Shown here: positions 55,796-63,868 of the stretch, piece by piece
How positions within the stretch are numbered: the stretch's first letter is position 1
Layout: each line of letters opens with the position of its first letter
Assembly: GCF_032397745.1 (NCBI RefSeq)
Contig: NZ_CP135921.1
Span: forward strand, 4,762,501-4,826,500
DNA from: Bradyrhizobium prioriisuperbiae
GTDB lineage: Bacteria; Pseudomonadota; Alphaproteobacteria; Rhizobiales; Xanthobacteraceae
Reading direction: 5' to 3'
DNA length: 64,000 nt
The notes under the pieces: model-generated
The model's input: only the letters and a program-made list of their open reading frames with translations
Databases searched by the model: none
Told to the model about the DNA's origin: nothing
Position numbers and translations under genes: made by a program

Positions 55796-57051
55796 TCCAG
55801 TCGCTCCACATGGCGCAGTGATGGGAACAGCTTCATCCACAGCAACGCGATCAGCACCGTGCCGACGCCGCCGATCAGCGCCGCCGGCATGGCGCCAAGC
55901 AGGGCCGCGACCATGCCGCTTTCGAAATCGCCGAGCTGGTTGGAGGCGTTGATGAACAGGAAGTTCACCGCGCCGACCCGGCCGCGCATCTCGTCGGGCG
56001 TGGCGAGCTGCACCAGCGAGAAGCGGATCACCACGCTGACGGTGTCGGCCGCGCCCATGGCGGCGAGCGCGAGCAGCGATAGCCACAGCCAGTGCGACAG
56101 CGCGAACACGATGGTGGCGAGCCCGAACGCGATCACCGCCTGGAACATGCGCATGCCGACGCGGCGCCGGATGGTGTAGCGGGCCAGCACGAATGTCATC
56201 AGCAGCGCGCCGACCGCGGGCGCGCCGCGCAACACGCCGAGACCCCATGGCCCGGTGTGCAGGATATCGCGGGCGTAGATCGGCAACAGCGCCGTGGCGC
56301 CGCCCAGCAGCACCGCGAACAGGTCGAGCGAGATGGTGCCGAGAATGGTCGGATTGCTGCGCACGAAGCGCACGCCGTCGAACAGCGCGTTCAGCGTCGG
56401 TGGCTCCTTCGCCTCGATCGCGCGTGCGATCCAGATCGCGCCAGTCAGGCCGGCGGCGACCAGCCAGAAGGCCGCCATGGTGGCGTAAGGCAGTCCAGGT
56501 GAAATCGCGTAGAAGATGCCGCCCAGCGCCGGGCCGGTGATGGTCGCGACCTGGGCGCCGGCGGTCGACACTGCCGTCGCCTGCTGCAGCCGGCCCTCCG
56601 GTGCGACGCCGGACAACAGCGCCGCCGACGCCGGACTTTCGAACGCGCCGCAGGTGCCGAAGATGGCGAGCGCCGCAAAGATCATCGGCACCGTCAGCCA
56701 GCCTTCATAACTCGCCACCGCAAGGCACATCGCAGTCGTGCCTTCGGCGATCTGGCAGAGCTGCATCACGCGCTTGCGGTCATAACGATCGGCGGCGTGA
56801 CCGGCGACAAACACCAGCAGCGCGGTCGGCAGGAACTGGGTCAGCCCCGCGAGCCCGAGATAGAACGCGCTGCCGGTCAGGGCATAGACCTGCCAGCCGA
56901 TCGCGACGGAGGCGATTTGCGAGGCAAATCGCGAGAGGCTGCGGGTGGCGAAGAAAAACAGGAATGGGCGGTGGCGCAGCAGCGCGCCAACGCCGGCGGG
57001 GGGATCTTCAGAGACGGCGACAGGCGATGCGGCTGATGCAGGCGACGGCAT
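55792..57051 (-). CDS. MFS exporter (DHA3/EntS-like)
   Basis: This 419-residue, 12-span transporter has the motifs GWQVYALTGSAFYLGLAGL, AGHAADRYDRKRV and ATPDEMRGRVGAVNFLF that mark the EntS/DHA3 group of drug or siderophore exporters. It heads an operon with the TetR gene. The substrate is unknown; efflux of a compound sensed by TetR is inferred. Confidence 0.93.
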   Translation of the reverse strand: MPSPASAASPVAVSEDPPAGVGALLRHRPFLFFFATRSLSRFASQIASVAIGWQVYALTGSAFYLGLAGLTQFLPTALLVFVAGHAADRYDRKRVMQLCQIAEGTTAMCLAVASYEGWLTVPMIFAALAIFGTCGAFESPASAALLSGVAPEGRLQQATAVSTAGAQVATITGPALGGIFYAISPGLPYATMAAFWLVAAGLTGAIWIARAIEAKEPPTLNALFDGVRFVRSNPTILGTISLDLFAVLLGGATALLPIYARDILHTGPWGLGVLRGAPAVGALLMTFVLARYTIRRRVGMRMFQAVIAFGLATIVFALSHWLWLSLLALAAMGAADTVSVVIRFSLVQLATPDEMRGRVGAVNFLFINASNQLGDFESGMVAALLGAMPAALIGGVGTVLIALLWMKLFPSLRHVERLE

Positions 57052-57147
57052 GAACGACAGAACTCCGCTCGCGGGCGTGGGGCGTCCGCGAGGCCACCAT
57101 GGGGGATGGCACGTGTGTGAGCCCGTTGCGGGCGATGGCCGTCTATG

Positions 57148-57164
57148 ACTGACCGTCGGTCAGT
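57148..57164. promoter_or_regulatory. TetR operator candidate
   Basis: ACTGACCG-T-CGGTCAGT is an 8-1-8 perfect palindrome about 100 nt upstream of the MFS start, of the GACCG/CGGTC type bound by many TetR proteins. A further GGTCA follows directly. It supports autoregulation of the MFS-tetR operon. Confidence 0.8.
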
Positions 57165-57614
57165 GGTCAAGTCGCGATCGCGTGTAGATGCCGGCAAGAG
57201 GCTGGAATGGCTTTAAGTGGGCGACAAGGAACTTATTTTATTCGAAAGGTCTCTTTGATCTCGGATTGGGTTCTGTCATTGCGGACTTCATCGGTGCGCT
57301 GCTCGGACGGTTGTTCAGCGAAGCCTGGGCGCTGGATCGGCTGCTTGGCCGGTTTCGGAGCTGGTTGCAGCGTTTGCCCGACCGCGACCCGTCACAGCTT
57401 CCGCTGCTTCACCGTCTGGGCCGCATGCTGCTTGCAGCAGCGACGCTCGCGTGTTTGCCGCGCCGGTGGCATGGTTGATCTGGCGATAGGGCGAGACGCT
57501 TCGCCCCCGATGTGATTCGCTCCGCACAAATGCTGTGCAGGGATCACTTTCCGCTGAACCCATTCCATCCTCATGCATTGGCCCTGCGAGCACACCACGC
57601 GCATGGAGGCAATC
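57165..57614. other. Intergenic region without a supported gene
   Basis: 450 nt. A 96-codon open frame (57188-57478) crosses it but has no SD and no recognisable product. It may hold the promoter of the broken response regulator. Confidence 0.4.
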
Positions 57615-57986
57615 ATGGGACAGATGGAACCCATCCGGCCGGTCGCCCTGATCGTCGAGGACGACCAGACCCAACGTGATCTCCTCAGCGTGCTGCTGGA
57701 GGAAAGCGACATGCACGTGATCCAGTGCGAGAGCGCGGAGGCGGCCGTCATCGTGCTGGAGTGAACCGGCGGTTGCCTTGCGCTGCTGTTCACCGACGTC
57801 GATCTTGCGGGACGAATGGTCGGCATCGAACTCGCCTATCTCGCCAAGCAACGATTTCCGAATCTCAACGTGATCGTGACCTCGGGGGCGCCGCGGGTGC
57901 GGCGTTTGCCCGACGGCACATCGTTCATGGCCAAGCCCTGGACGCCGCTGGATGTGCTGCGGGAGGCGGAGAAGTCGCTGCATTAG
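57615..57986 (+). pseudogene. Response regulator (REC domain) interrupted by one in-frame stop
   Basis: The frame begins at ATG 57615 (GGAGG upstream) with VALIVEDDQTQRDLLSVLL, giving the acidic pair. It is stopped by TGA at 57762-57764, and then continues in the same frame with GGCLALLFTDVDLAG (phospho-acceptor Asp), VIVTSGAP and FMAKPWTPLDVL to TAG at 57986. Together this is a complete 123-residue single-domain REC protein with one nonsense codon, most simply CGA to TGA. The first 49 residues alone cannot form a receiver domain. Confidence 0.85.
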
Positions 57987-58013
57987 AGCATGATGAAAGA
58001 ACCGGATCGGTTA

Positions 58014-58105
58014 TCCGTCATCCTGAGGTGGCCGCGTAGCGGCCCTCGAAGGACGACGGCCAATGCTTAAGAAGAATCGGCCGTGCATCCTCCGAGGGCC
58101 GTGCT
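58014..58105. repeat. Interspersed palindromic repeat, copy 3 (partial)
   Basis: TCCGTCATCCTGAGGTGGCC at the left matches the left half of the 30531-30669 element. The right part (TCCTCCGAGGGCC) is degenerate and runs into an MFS gene fragment, so the copy is truncated or disrupted. Confidence 0.7.
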
Positions 58106-58115
58106 GCGCACGTCC

Positions 58116-58232
58116 GGCGGCATCGCGCTGATCAATTCCATCGGCAATCTCGGCGGCTTCGCCGGTTCGGATGCATATTTGCGGCAAGTGGTGCAGGGAC
58201 TTCAGATCGGCGCTACTAGTACCCACTTTTGA
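58116..58232 (+). pseudogene. MFS transporter fragment
   Basis: About 38 codons read GGIALINSIGNLGGFAG followed by a diverged membrane segment and TGA at 58232. The GIALINSIGNLGGF string is a conserved motif of the anion:cation symporter-type MFS family in the second half of the protein. No other part of such a gene is nearby, so this is a remnant. Confidence 0.65.
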
Positions 58233-58395
58233 TCAAACGTGATTCAGAATCGGTGGGCACGTACAGTGTTTGCTCGTGTCACTTGGCTATGATTCCGGGT
58301 ACTAGCACGGATGCTCTGAATACGACCAGCGGCGAGCCACCGAGATGGCGGTCGCCGGGTTACGCTCATTCCTGACGCTGTCGCCTCAACACTTA

Positions 58396-59652
58396 TCAAT
58401 ACTTGGCCATCACGGAGTATTTGACGAACCGTGTCGGCGTGATCTTGCCGTCGGGGTGAAAGCCGACGAGATCGACGACGCCGTCGAAGTCGACGTCGTG
58501 ATAGGAGATGTCCCAGCGGCCGTCGCGATCGCGATCTTCGATGCGGATATCGGGGCGGCCGTCGCCGTTGTCGTCGATCAGGATGTAAATCGGCTGGCTC
58601 GTGTCATCGGGTTTGACCAGCGAGAAGTCGGCCTTGCCGCGGCACGTGGTGTCGTATTGCACAAGTTGCGCGGTGTTTTTCTGCTCACGCCCCTCATACA
58701 GCTTGACCATCTCGCAGGGTTTCTTGCTGGCCTGCGGCGGTGGCGAATCGGGCAAGCTGAGGAATTTCTGCACGTCGAGTATCGATACGGCGAAGTTGAG
58801 ATTCTCGCCCTGGGTCTTCTGGAATGAATTGACCCCGAGCAGTTTGCCGTCGTCCGTCAGCAGCGGGCCACCTGAATTGCCGGGGCTGATCGGTGTCTGG
58901 GTCTGGATCACGTTCGCCTTGTGCAGGATGTCCTTGTCACCGCCCTTCCACTCATAGTCCCGGCGATACTGGCTGATGATGCCCTTGGTGTAGGTCCAGG
59001 TCTGGCCGATCGGGTGGCCGATGGCATGGACGTCGGCTCCGACCTGTATGTCCGCCTCGCTCGCCATGGCGATCGATTTCAGATCCGGCGGAGCGTCCGA
59101 GAATTGCAACAGCGCCAGGTCGACCGTCGGGTCGGTCTTGAGCACCCGCGCGATGCGCACCGTCTTGATGTCCGGCTGATCGCCCTCGGTTTTGGGCTTG
59201 AAGATCACGCCGACCTTGTTGGCGCCTTTAATGACGTGAAAATTGGTCAAGATCCGGTTGTTGCCGAGATAGCTGCCGGATCCGCTCATGGTCCCCTCAG
59301 GCGTATCGGCGAGGACCAGCACCACTTGAGGTGACACGGCACGGTAGATGTCGGCGTCGTGCTTGCCACGCAAGGTCAATGACCCGCGGTCCTCGATCGG
59401 GCTGGCCAGCACCTTTTTCAGCGTGCCGCCTGCCAGGCCGCCCAGATCCACGATATCGGGAGAGGCCTTTTCGTTGAGGGGCGCCGCATTCGCCGTAGGC
59501 GCGGGCATGGACTTGTCGATATAATTCGCGCCATCCTGGGCCTGTGCCGGGGACGCCAGCAGGGCGAGAGACAGAAGTGCAAAGCTTGTGGCTGCCCCGA
59601 CACGGCAAGTCCGGTCCGACCAGATCGTGCCTCCGCGAGTAACGTTGCCCAT
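58396..59652 (-). CDS. Secreted trypsin-like serine protease with Asp-rich C-terminal repeats
   Basis: This is a 418-residue protein with a signal sequence (VGAATSFALLSLALLASPAQAQ, residues 18-39). The S1-type catalytic domain has His139 (LTNFHVIKG), Asp178 (TVDLALLQF) and Ser260 (SPGNSGGPLL). After a Pro-rich linker and two cysteines (313, 337), the C-terminus has three DxDxDGxxD-like units at residues 360-368, 373-381 and 386-394, likely Ca-binding. There is no PDZ domain, unlike DegP. ATG 59652 has AGGGGA upstream. It is head-to-head with the CHAT gene. Confidence 0.88.
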   Translation of the reverse strand: MGNVTRGGTIWSDRTCRVGAATSFALLSLALLASPAQAQDGANYIDKSMPAPTANAAPLNEKASPDIVDLGGLAGGTLKKVLASPIEDRGSLTLRGKHDADIYRAVSPQVVLVLADTPEGTMSGSGSYLGNNRILTNFHVIKGANKVGVIFKPKTEGDQPDIKTVRIARVLKTDPTVDLALLQFSDAPPDLKSIAMASEADIQVGADVHAIGHPIGQTWTYTKGIISQYRRDYEWKGGDKDILHKANVIQTQTPISPGNSGGPLLTDDGKLLGVNSFQKTQGENLNFAVSILDVQKFLSLPDSPPPQASKKPCEMVKLYEGREQKNTAQLVQYDTTCRGKADFSLVKPDDTSQPIYILIDDNGDGRPDIRIEDRDRDGRWDISYHDVDFDGVVDLVGFHPDGKITPTRFVKYSVMAKY

Positions 59653-62530
59653 GGTGCATGTCCCCTTTGTGATGCGGCGCAGCCTTGCGGGCAAGGCCGG
59701 CAGCCTGTTGTTGGGGCTCATTTTGATACTTGCTCCGGTTGTGGGCAAGGCCCAAAACAATTCTTCAGCCATGGTTGCCGCCGGGTCTGATTTCGAGGCG
59801 CGCAAGACCGCTGTGGCGCAGAAATTTCATCGCGGTGCGGTGCGCGAGGCGGCACGCGATCTGCGACAATTTGTCAACGAGACGGGGGACAAGGCCGCGA
59901 AGACCTACCTGCTGCGAGACCTCGCTGAGATCTGCAACGTGGCCTATGATGATGTCTGCGTGCTCGCGGCGGTCGATGAAGCGCTGAAGGGGGCCGAGTC
60001 CGACGCGTCGCTCAAATCATTAACGCCCGACATCCTGGCGTCGCTCGTAGCGATCGGTGCCTGGCGCAACAATCCGGCCGAAATGATCCCGCTGCTGAAG
60101 ACCAGCCTGCCGGCCTTCAACGCCGCCACTCATCCCATGGCCACAGCGCTCGGTTACCTTGCTGCAGCTCGCTTCCTGCTCCGGCACGGGCAACACCGAA
60201 TGGTTGAAGATATGACTTCGGTGGCGGTTCTGGCGTTGCTGCAGATGAGTCCGCTCGACGGATATGGCATCAGCAGGATTCTCGTCGATCTGCTGGATAG
60301 CATGATCTCACAGCAGGATCTTGTCGGAGCTCAATCGCTGGTGTCGATAACTTACCCTCATCTGGGCCGAAGGCTTGGGCGCGAGGATCCGTACCGGATC
60401 AAATATATCGACCTTGTGGGCCAGCTCTCCGCGATGACCTTGCGCTACAAGAGCGCGGAAACGAACCTCGCCGAGGCCGAGCTGCTGAACGCGCGTCTCG
60501 ATATCAACGACGACACGCGAATGAGCCGGCTTGCTGTCGACAACGGCCTGAGATCACTGATGCTGGCAATGGAATCGCAAGGCGATGCCGCACGTCAGGT
60601 TCACGCACAGCATCCGTTGCAGCCTGGCAAGAAGGATATCATCAGGCGCGGCTCGTTCGACACCATCCGAGAGCTCTATTTCGCCACCTCCGACGTTCTG
60701 ATGCTCTCGCGTGTGGACAACGGAAGCGGCGCGATACCGTGGACGCCGATTTTCGAGCAGCAGTTTCCACAACGATGGTCGTTGAGCGAAACCGAGGCGC
60801 GTGATGCTGAATCGTATCGCGATTTTGCGCGCGGGCTGCTGGCGATGTTGCAGTCGAAAGGCGAGGGGGCGGTTTTGTTGCGGCGGGCCGCCCAAGGCCG
60901 GATCGATAATTTCGATGCGGCGCTACGCGCGCGCTCCGAGGGCTTCCAGCTGCCGTCGGTCATCGACACAATCATGGTTGGCGCTGCTGGTGCCGTCTCC
61001 GACAGCGCCCAGCATGACCTTATGCTGCAAGGCAGTGAGATGGTGCTGCGGACGCTGCGCCATCAACTCAGCGACTTCGCACTGCTGCTTGGTGCCCAAC
61101 GGACGGACCAGGCGCGCGATGCCGCGCGCTCGTATCAGTTGGGGCTGGCCGAGAAGCGGAACTTCGAACTGCTGCAGATCAAGGCGCTGCTGGAAGGGCA
61201 GCCGCGTGATCTGGGTGCCGTTCTGCGGCAGTATGCTGAATTGCGTGGATCATTCGTGCGGTTAAGAGACGAACTCGCTGCCCGCTCCGATTATGCAGCG
61301 ACGAGCGGTCTTCCCAGCGTGAAACAGGTCCAGGACGCGCTCGGTGACAATGAGGTCTTCGTAACCTATCTGCCGACCTTGCGCGGGATTGGCCGGCTGT
61401 GTGTCTCGAAGACGACGAGTGTGAATTCATTTGGCCCCATGGAGCTTCAGCAGCTTACCGTAGATACCAAGCTCTTGCGTTTGGCGCTGACCGCAGACGA
61501 TGCGGCCGACGATGAACGGGATGCGCAATTTCCGGCGATCGCGGCGGTGCGTCTCGGACGACACTTGTTCGAGGGCCTCGATCGCTGCATGACCAAGGGC
61601 GCACATGTGAACGTCGCGCTGCCGCTTGATATGGCCGGCATTCCGCTGGCGGCGCTGCTTGCGGAGGTGCCGCCGCGGCGCGGCGATGGCTACGATCTCA
61701 AGGCGGCCCGCTGGCTCGGCAATGACTATAGCTTCTCGGTAACGGTCTCGGCGCGCCATCTGCTCGGGCTCAAGCGCGCCGTTGCCCATCAGCAGGCGCC
61801 GCGGCCCTATTTCGGCATTGGCGATCCCGATCTTGCACCACCGCCGGCGGCGACCACGGTTGCCGCAGCCGGCCAGACGGTGTTTCGCGACGCCTCGCAA
61901 AACCGCCTCCAGGATCTGCCGCCGCTGCCCGAGACCGCGGAGGAGTTGTCCGCGGTGCGAACGTTGCTCGGTGTCGATGCGCAGGAGGTGCTGACCGGGC
62001 AGGCGGCGACTGAGCAGGCGTTCCGCTCGAAAGACCTGGGCGCCTACGACGTGATTCACTTCGCAACCCATGGCTTGCTGAAGGATGAGGTCGACGGATT
62101 GACCGAACCGGCGCTGGTGCTGACGCCGAAGGATTCGGTCAACACTTCCGACGACGGCTTGCTGTCGACGTCCGAGATCACACATCTCGCGCTCAATGCG
62201 CGGCTGGTGGTGTTGTCGGCCTGCAATACGGCCAAGATCGACACCGCTGCCGCCAGTCTCGGCGTCAACGATCTGCAGGCGGCGTTCTCGGTTGCGGGCG
62301 TGCCGGCGTTGCTGGCGGCGCTGTGGCCGGTGGAGTCCGGTACCGCCCGCGATCTGATGACCGGTTTCTTCCAGGCCTGGCAGCGGCAGCCCGCCAAAAG
62401 TGCGTCGCGTGCGTTGGCGGAGGCCACGCGCGGTTATCTGGCGCACGCGGACCGGGCGCACCAGCATCCGCGGTTCTGGGCTCCGTTTGTGGTAATGGGG
62501 TATGGGGACACGCTGCCTGGCCGGCAATAA
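59651..62530 (+). CDS. Secreted CHAT-domain (caspase-like) protein with helical repeats
   Basis: This protein of about 959 residues begins with a signal peptide (LLLGLILILAPVVGKAQ). A long alpha-helical, TPR-like region follows (about 60-580), and the C-terminal CHAT domain has the catalytic dyad His807 (IHFATHGLL) and Cys858 (VLSACNTA), then the GVPALLAALWPVES and FWAPFVVMGYG strands. CHAT proteases are caspase-like cysteine peptidases. ATG 59651 overlaps the start codon of the divergent protease; ATG 59672 is an alternative. Neither has a good SD. The export signal sets it apart from cytoplasmic CHAT effectors of immune systems. Confidence 0.88.
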   Translation: MVHVPFVMRRSLAGKAGSLLLGLILILAPVVGKAQNNSSAMVAAGSDFEARKTAVAQKFHRGAVREAARDLRQFVNETGDKAAKTYLLRDLAEICNVAYDDVCVLAAVDEALKGAESDASLKSLTPDILASLVAIGAWRNNPAEMIPLLKTSLPAFNAATHPMATALGYLAAARFLLRHGQHRMVEDMTSVAVLALLQMSPLDGYGISRILVDLLDSMISQQDLVGAQSLVSITYPHLGRRLGREDPYRIKYIDLVGQLSAMTLRYKSAETNLAEAELLNARLDINDDTRMSRLAVDNGLRSLMLAMESQGDAARQVHAQHPLQPGKKDIIRRGSFDTIRELYFATSDVLMLSRVDNGSGAIPWTPIFEQQFPQRWSLSETEARDAESYRDFARGLLAMLQSKGEGAVLLRRAAQGRIDNFDAALRARSEGFQLPSVIDTIMVGAAGAVSDSAQHDLMLQGSEMVLRTLRHQLSDFALLLGAQRTDQARDAARSYQLGLAEKRNFELLQIKALLEGQPRDLGAVLRQYAELRGSFVRLRDELAARSDYAATSGLPSVKQVQDALGDNEVFVTYLPTLRGIGRLCVSKTTSVNSFGPMELQQLTVDTKLLRLALTADDAADDERDAQFPAIAAVRLGRHLFEGLDRCMTKGAHVNVALPLDMAGIPLAALLAEVPPRRGDGYDLKAARWLGNDYSFSVTVSARHLLGLKRAVAHQQAPRPYFGIGDPDLAPPPAATTVAAAGQTVFRDASQNRLQDLPPLPETAEELSAVRTLLGVDAQEVLTGQAATEQAFRSKDLGAYDVIHFATHGLLKDEVDGLTEPALVLTPKDSVNTSDDGLLSTSEITHLALNARLVVLSACNTAKIDTAAASLGVNDLQAAFSVAGVPALLAALWPVESGTARDLMTGFFQAWQRQPAKSASRALAEATRGYLAHADRAHQHPRFWAPFVVMGYGDTLPGRQ

Positions 62531-62544
62531 CCGAGCGCTCTATC

Positions 62545-62586
62545 TTGAATTATCCGAAATCGGAGTTATTATGCTCCTGTATCGGA
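62545..62586 (+). promoter_or_regulatory. Promoter and twin operators of the RES/Xre toxin-antitoxin operon
   Basis: TTGAAT (62545-62550) and TATTAT (62567-62572) with a 16-nt spacer form a promoter. TCCGAAATCGGA (62553-62564, perfect palindrome) lies in the spacer and TCCTGTATCGGA (62575-62586) just after the -10 box. The copies start 22 bp apart, two helical turns, fitting cooperative autorepression by the antitoxin. Confidence 0.75.
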
Positions 62587-62593
62587 GAATAGC

Positions 62594-63031
62594 ATGTCCC
62601 TCGCGCCCCACTATCCGACGTCTCGCTACGAGCCGTCGCCGCTTCCGGATCTCGCCTCCAAGAGCGAGCGCGAGCGGCTGAGCCCGTCGGCCATCAAGGC
62701 GTTCCTCAATATCATGGCGACGTGGAAGGTGCGTGACGAGGATGCGCGTGCGCTGCTCGGCGGCATCTCCAACGGGCCGTTCTACGAGATGAAGAAGAAG
62801 CCGGAGCGCACCCTGGATGCCGATGCGCTGACGCGGGCCTCGTATCTGGTCGGCATCTTCAAGGCGCTGAACATCCTTTATTCCGAGAAGCTCGCGGACG
62901 CCTGGGTGCAGCGGCCGAACAGCAACCGCATCTTCGGCGGCCAGACGCCGCTCGGCTTCATGATCCGGGGCGGCTTGCCGGCAATGCAGACGGTGCGCCG
63001 GCTGCTCGATGCGCGGCGGGGCGGGGCGTGA
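62594..63031 (+). CDS. Xre/MbcA/ParS-type antitoxin
   Basis: This is a 145-residue protein. The N-terminal part (LSPSAIKAFLNIMATWKVRDEDARALLGG) forms an Xre-like helix-turn-helix. The C-terminal DUF2384 region (RASYLVGIFKALNILYSEKLADAWVQRPNSNRIFGGQTPL, residues 81-120) binds the RES toxin. The SD GGAG overlaps the second operator. Its stop overlaps the toxin GTG start (GTGA), so the two are translationally coupled. It neutralises the toxin and probably represses its own operon. Confidence 0.93.
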   Translation: MSLAPHYPTSRYEPSPLPDLASKSERERLSPSAIKAFLNIMATWKVRDEDARALLGGISNGPFYEMKKKPERTLDADALTRASYLVGIFKALNILYSEKLADAWVQRPNSNRIFGGQTPLGFMIRGGLPAMQTVRRLLDARRGGA

Positions 63032-63711
63032 TCCCGCCGACTACGCTCGTCCGCCGCAACGACACCCACCGCCTGATCCCCTCGAAATACAGCGAGGGCG
63101 GCGACAGCGTGTTGACGCGCATCGCGGATGACGATGCGCATCTCGCCGACATCTTCGATCTCGACAACGCCACCAACGATCGCCTCATTGCCGAGAACAA
63201 CCTGCTGCCCGGCATCGGCATCGATGAACTGGTGTTCGGCGTGCCGTATTTTCGCATCGTCAACGCCGCGTTCTGCCACGCCCACCCGCAGGGCAGCCGC
63301 TTCAACGGGCCGGATCGCGGCGCCTGGTATGCGGCGTTCGCGGTAGAAACCTCGCAAGCGGAGATCGCCTATCACAAAGCGATCGAGCTTGCAGAGGTGG
63401 ACTGGTTCGAGGAAGAGGTGACCTACGACGATTACCTCGCCGACTTCAGCGCACAATTCCACGACATCTGTGGCGCCGAGTCCTCAGAGATTGAGGCCTG
63501 CCTCGCTCCGGACAGCTACCTCGCCTCGCAGGATCTGGCACTGCGCCTGTTCGATGCGGGCTCGCTCGGCATCGTCTATCCCAGTGTCCGCCATGCGCGC
63601 GGTACCTGCATTGCCTGCTTCCGCCCGGCGCTGGTGATGAATGTGCGCAAGGGCCCGACGTATCGCTTTGTGTGGGACGGGCGAGGCCTGCCGGAGGTTT
63701 TGGCGGTTTAA
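63028..63711 (+). CDS. RES-domain toxin (NAD-degrading family)
   Basis: This is a 227-residue RES-family protein. The conserved Arg lies in GSRFNGPDRGAWYAA, the Glu in ETSQAEIAYHK and the Ser in YPSVRHARG. It starts at GTG 63028 inside the antitoxin stop. RES toxins such as MbcT and ParT act on NAD+ or transfer ADP-ribose, arresting growth when the antitoxin is lost. At 227 residues it is longer than many RES toxins (about 150-180) because of an N-terminal extension of about 80 residues. Confidence 0.92.
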   Translation: MIPPTTLVRRNDTHRLIPSKYSEGGDSVLTRIADDDAHLADIFDLDNATNDRLIAENNLLPGIGIDELVFGVPYFRIVNAAFCHAHPQGSRFNGPDRGAWYAAFAVETSQAEIAYHKAIELAEVDWFEEEVTYDDYLADFSAQFHDICGAESSEIEACLAPDSYLASQDLALRLFDAGSLGIVYPSVRHARGTCIACFRPALVMNVRKGPTYRFVWDGRGLPEVLAV

Positions 63712-63868
63712 TGCTGGCGCATACGGTAGCATCATGATGCTGCGGCGATACGTGCAAAACCTTGTAAAGTTTCAGCCTGTGTTGGTTTGTCGCATCGCCG
63801 TGCTACGCTGACCGCAAGGATGGGGCTGCCTTCCTCGAACGAGCCTTTCTCGAAGCAGGAGCGGTACA

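Noticed and set aside
57188..57478. A 96-codon frame considered as a small membrane protein
   Set aside because: No ribosome-binding site, no recognisable motif and odd codon composition.
57762..57764. In-frame TGA read as selenocysteine
   Set aside because: Receiver domains do not contain selenocysteine, and the simplest parent codon is CGA (Arg). No selenocysteine-insertion-type stem was evident beside it.
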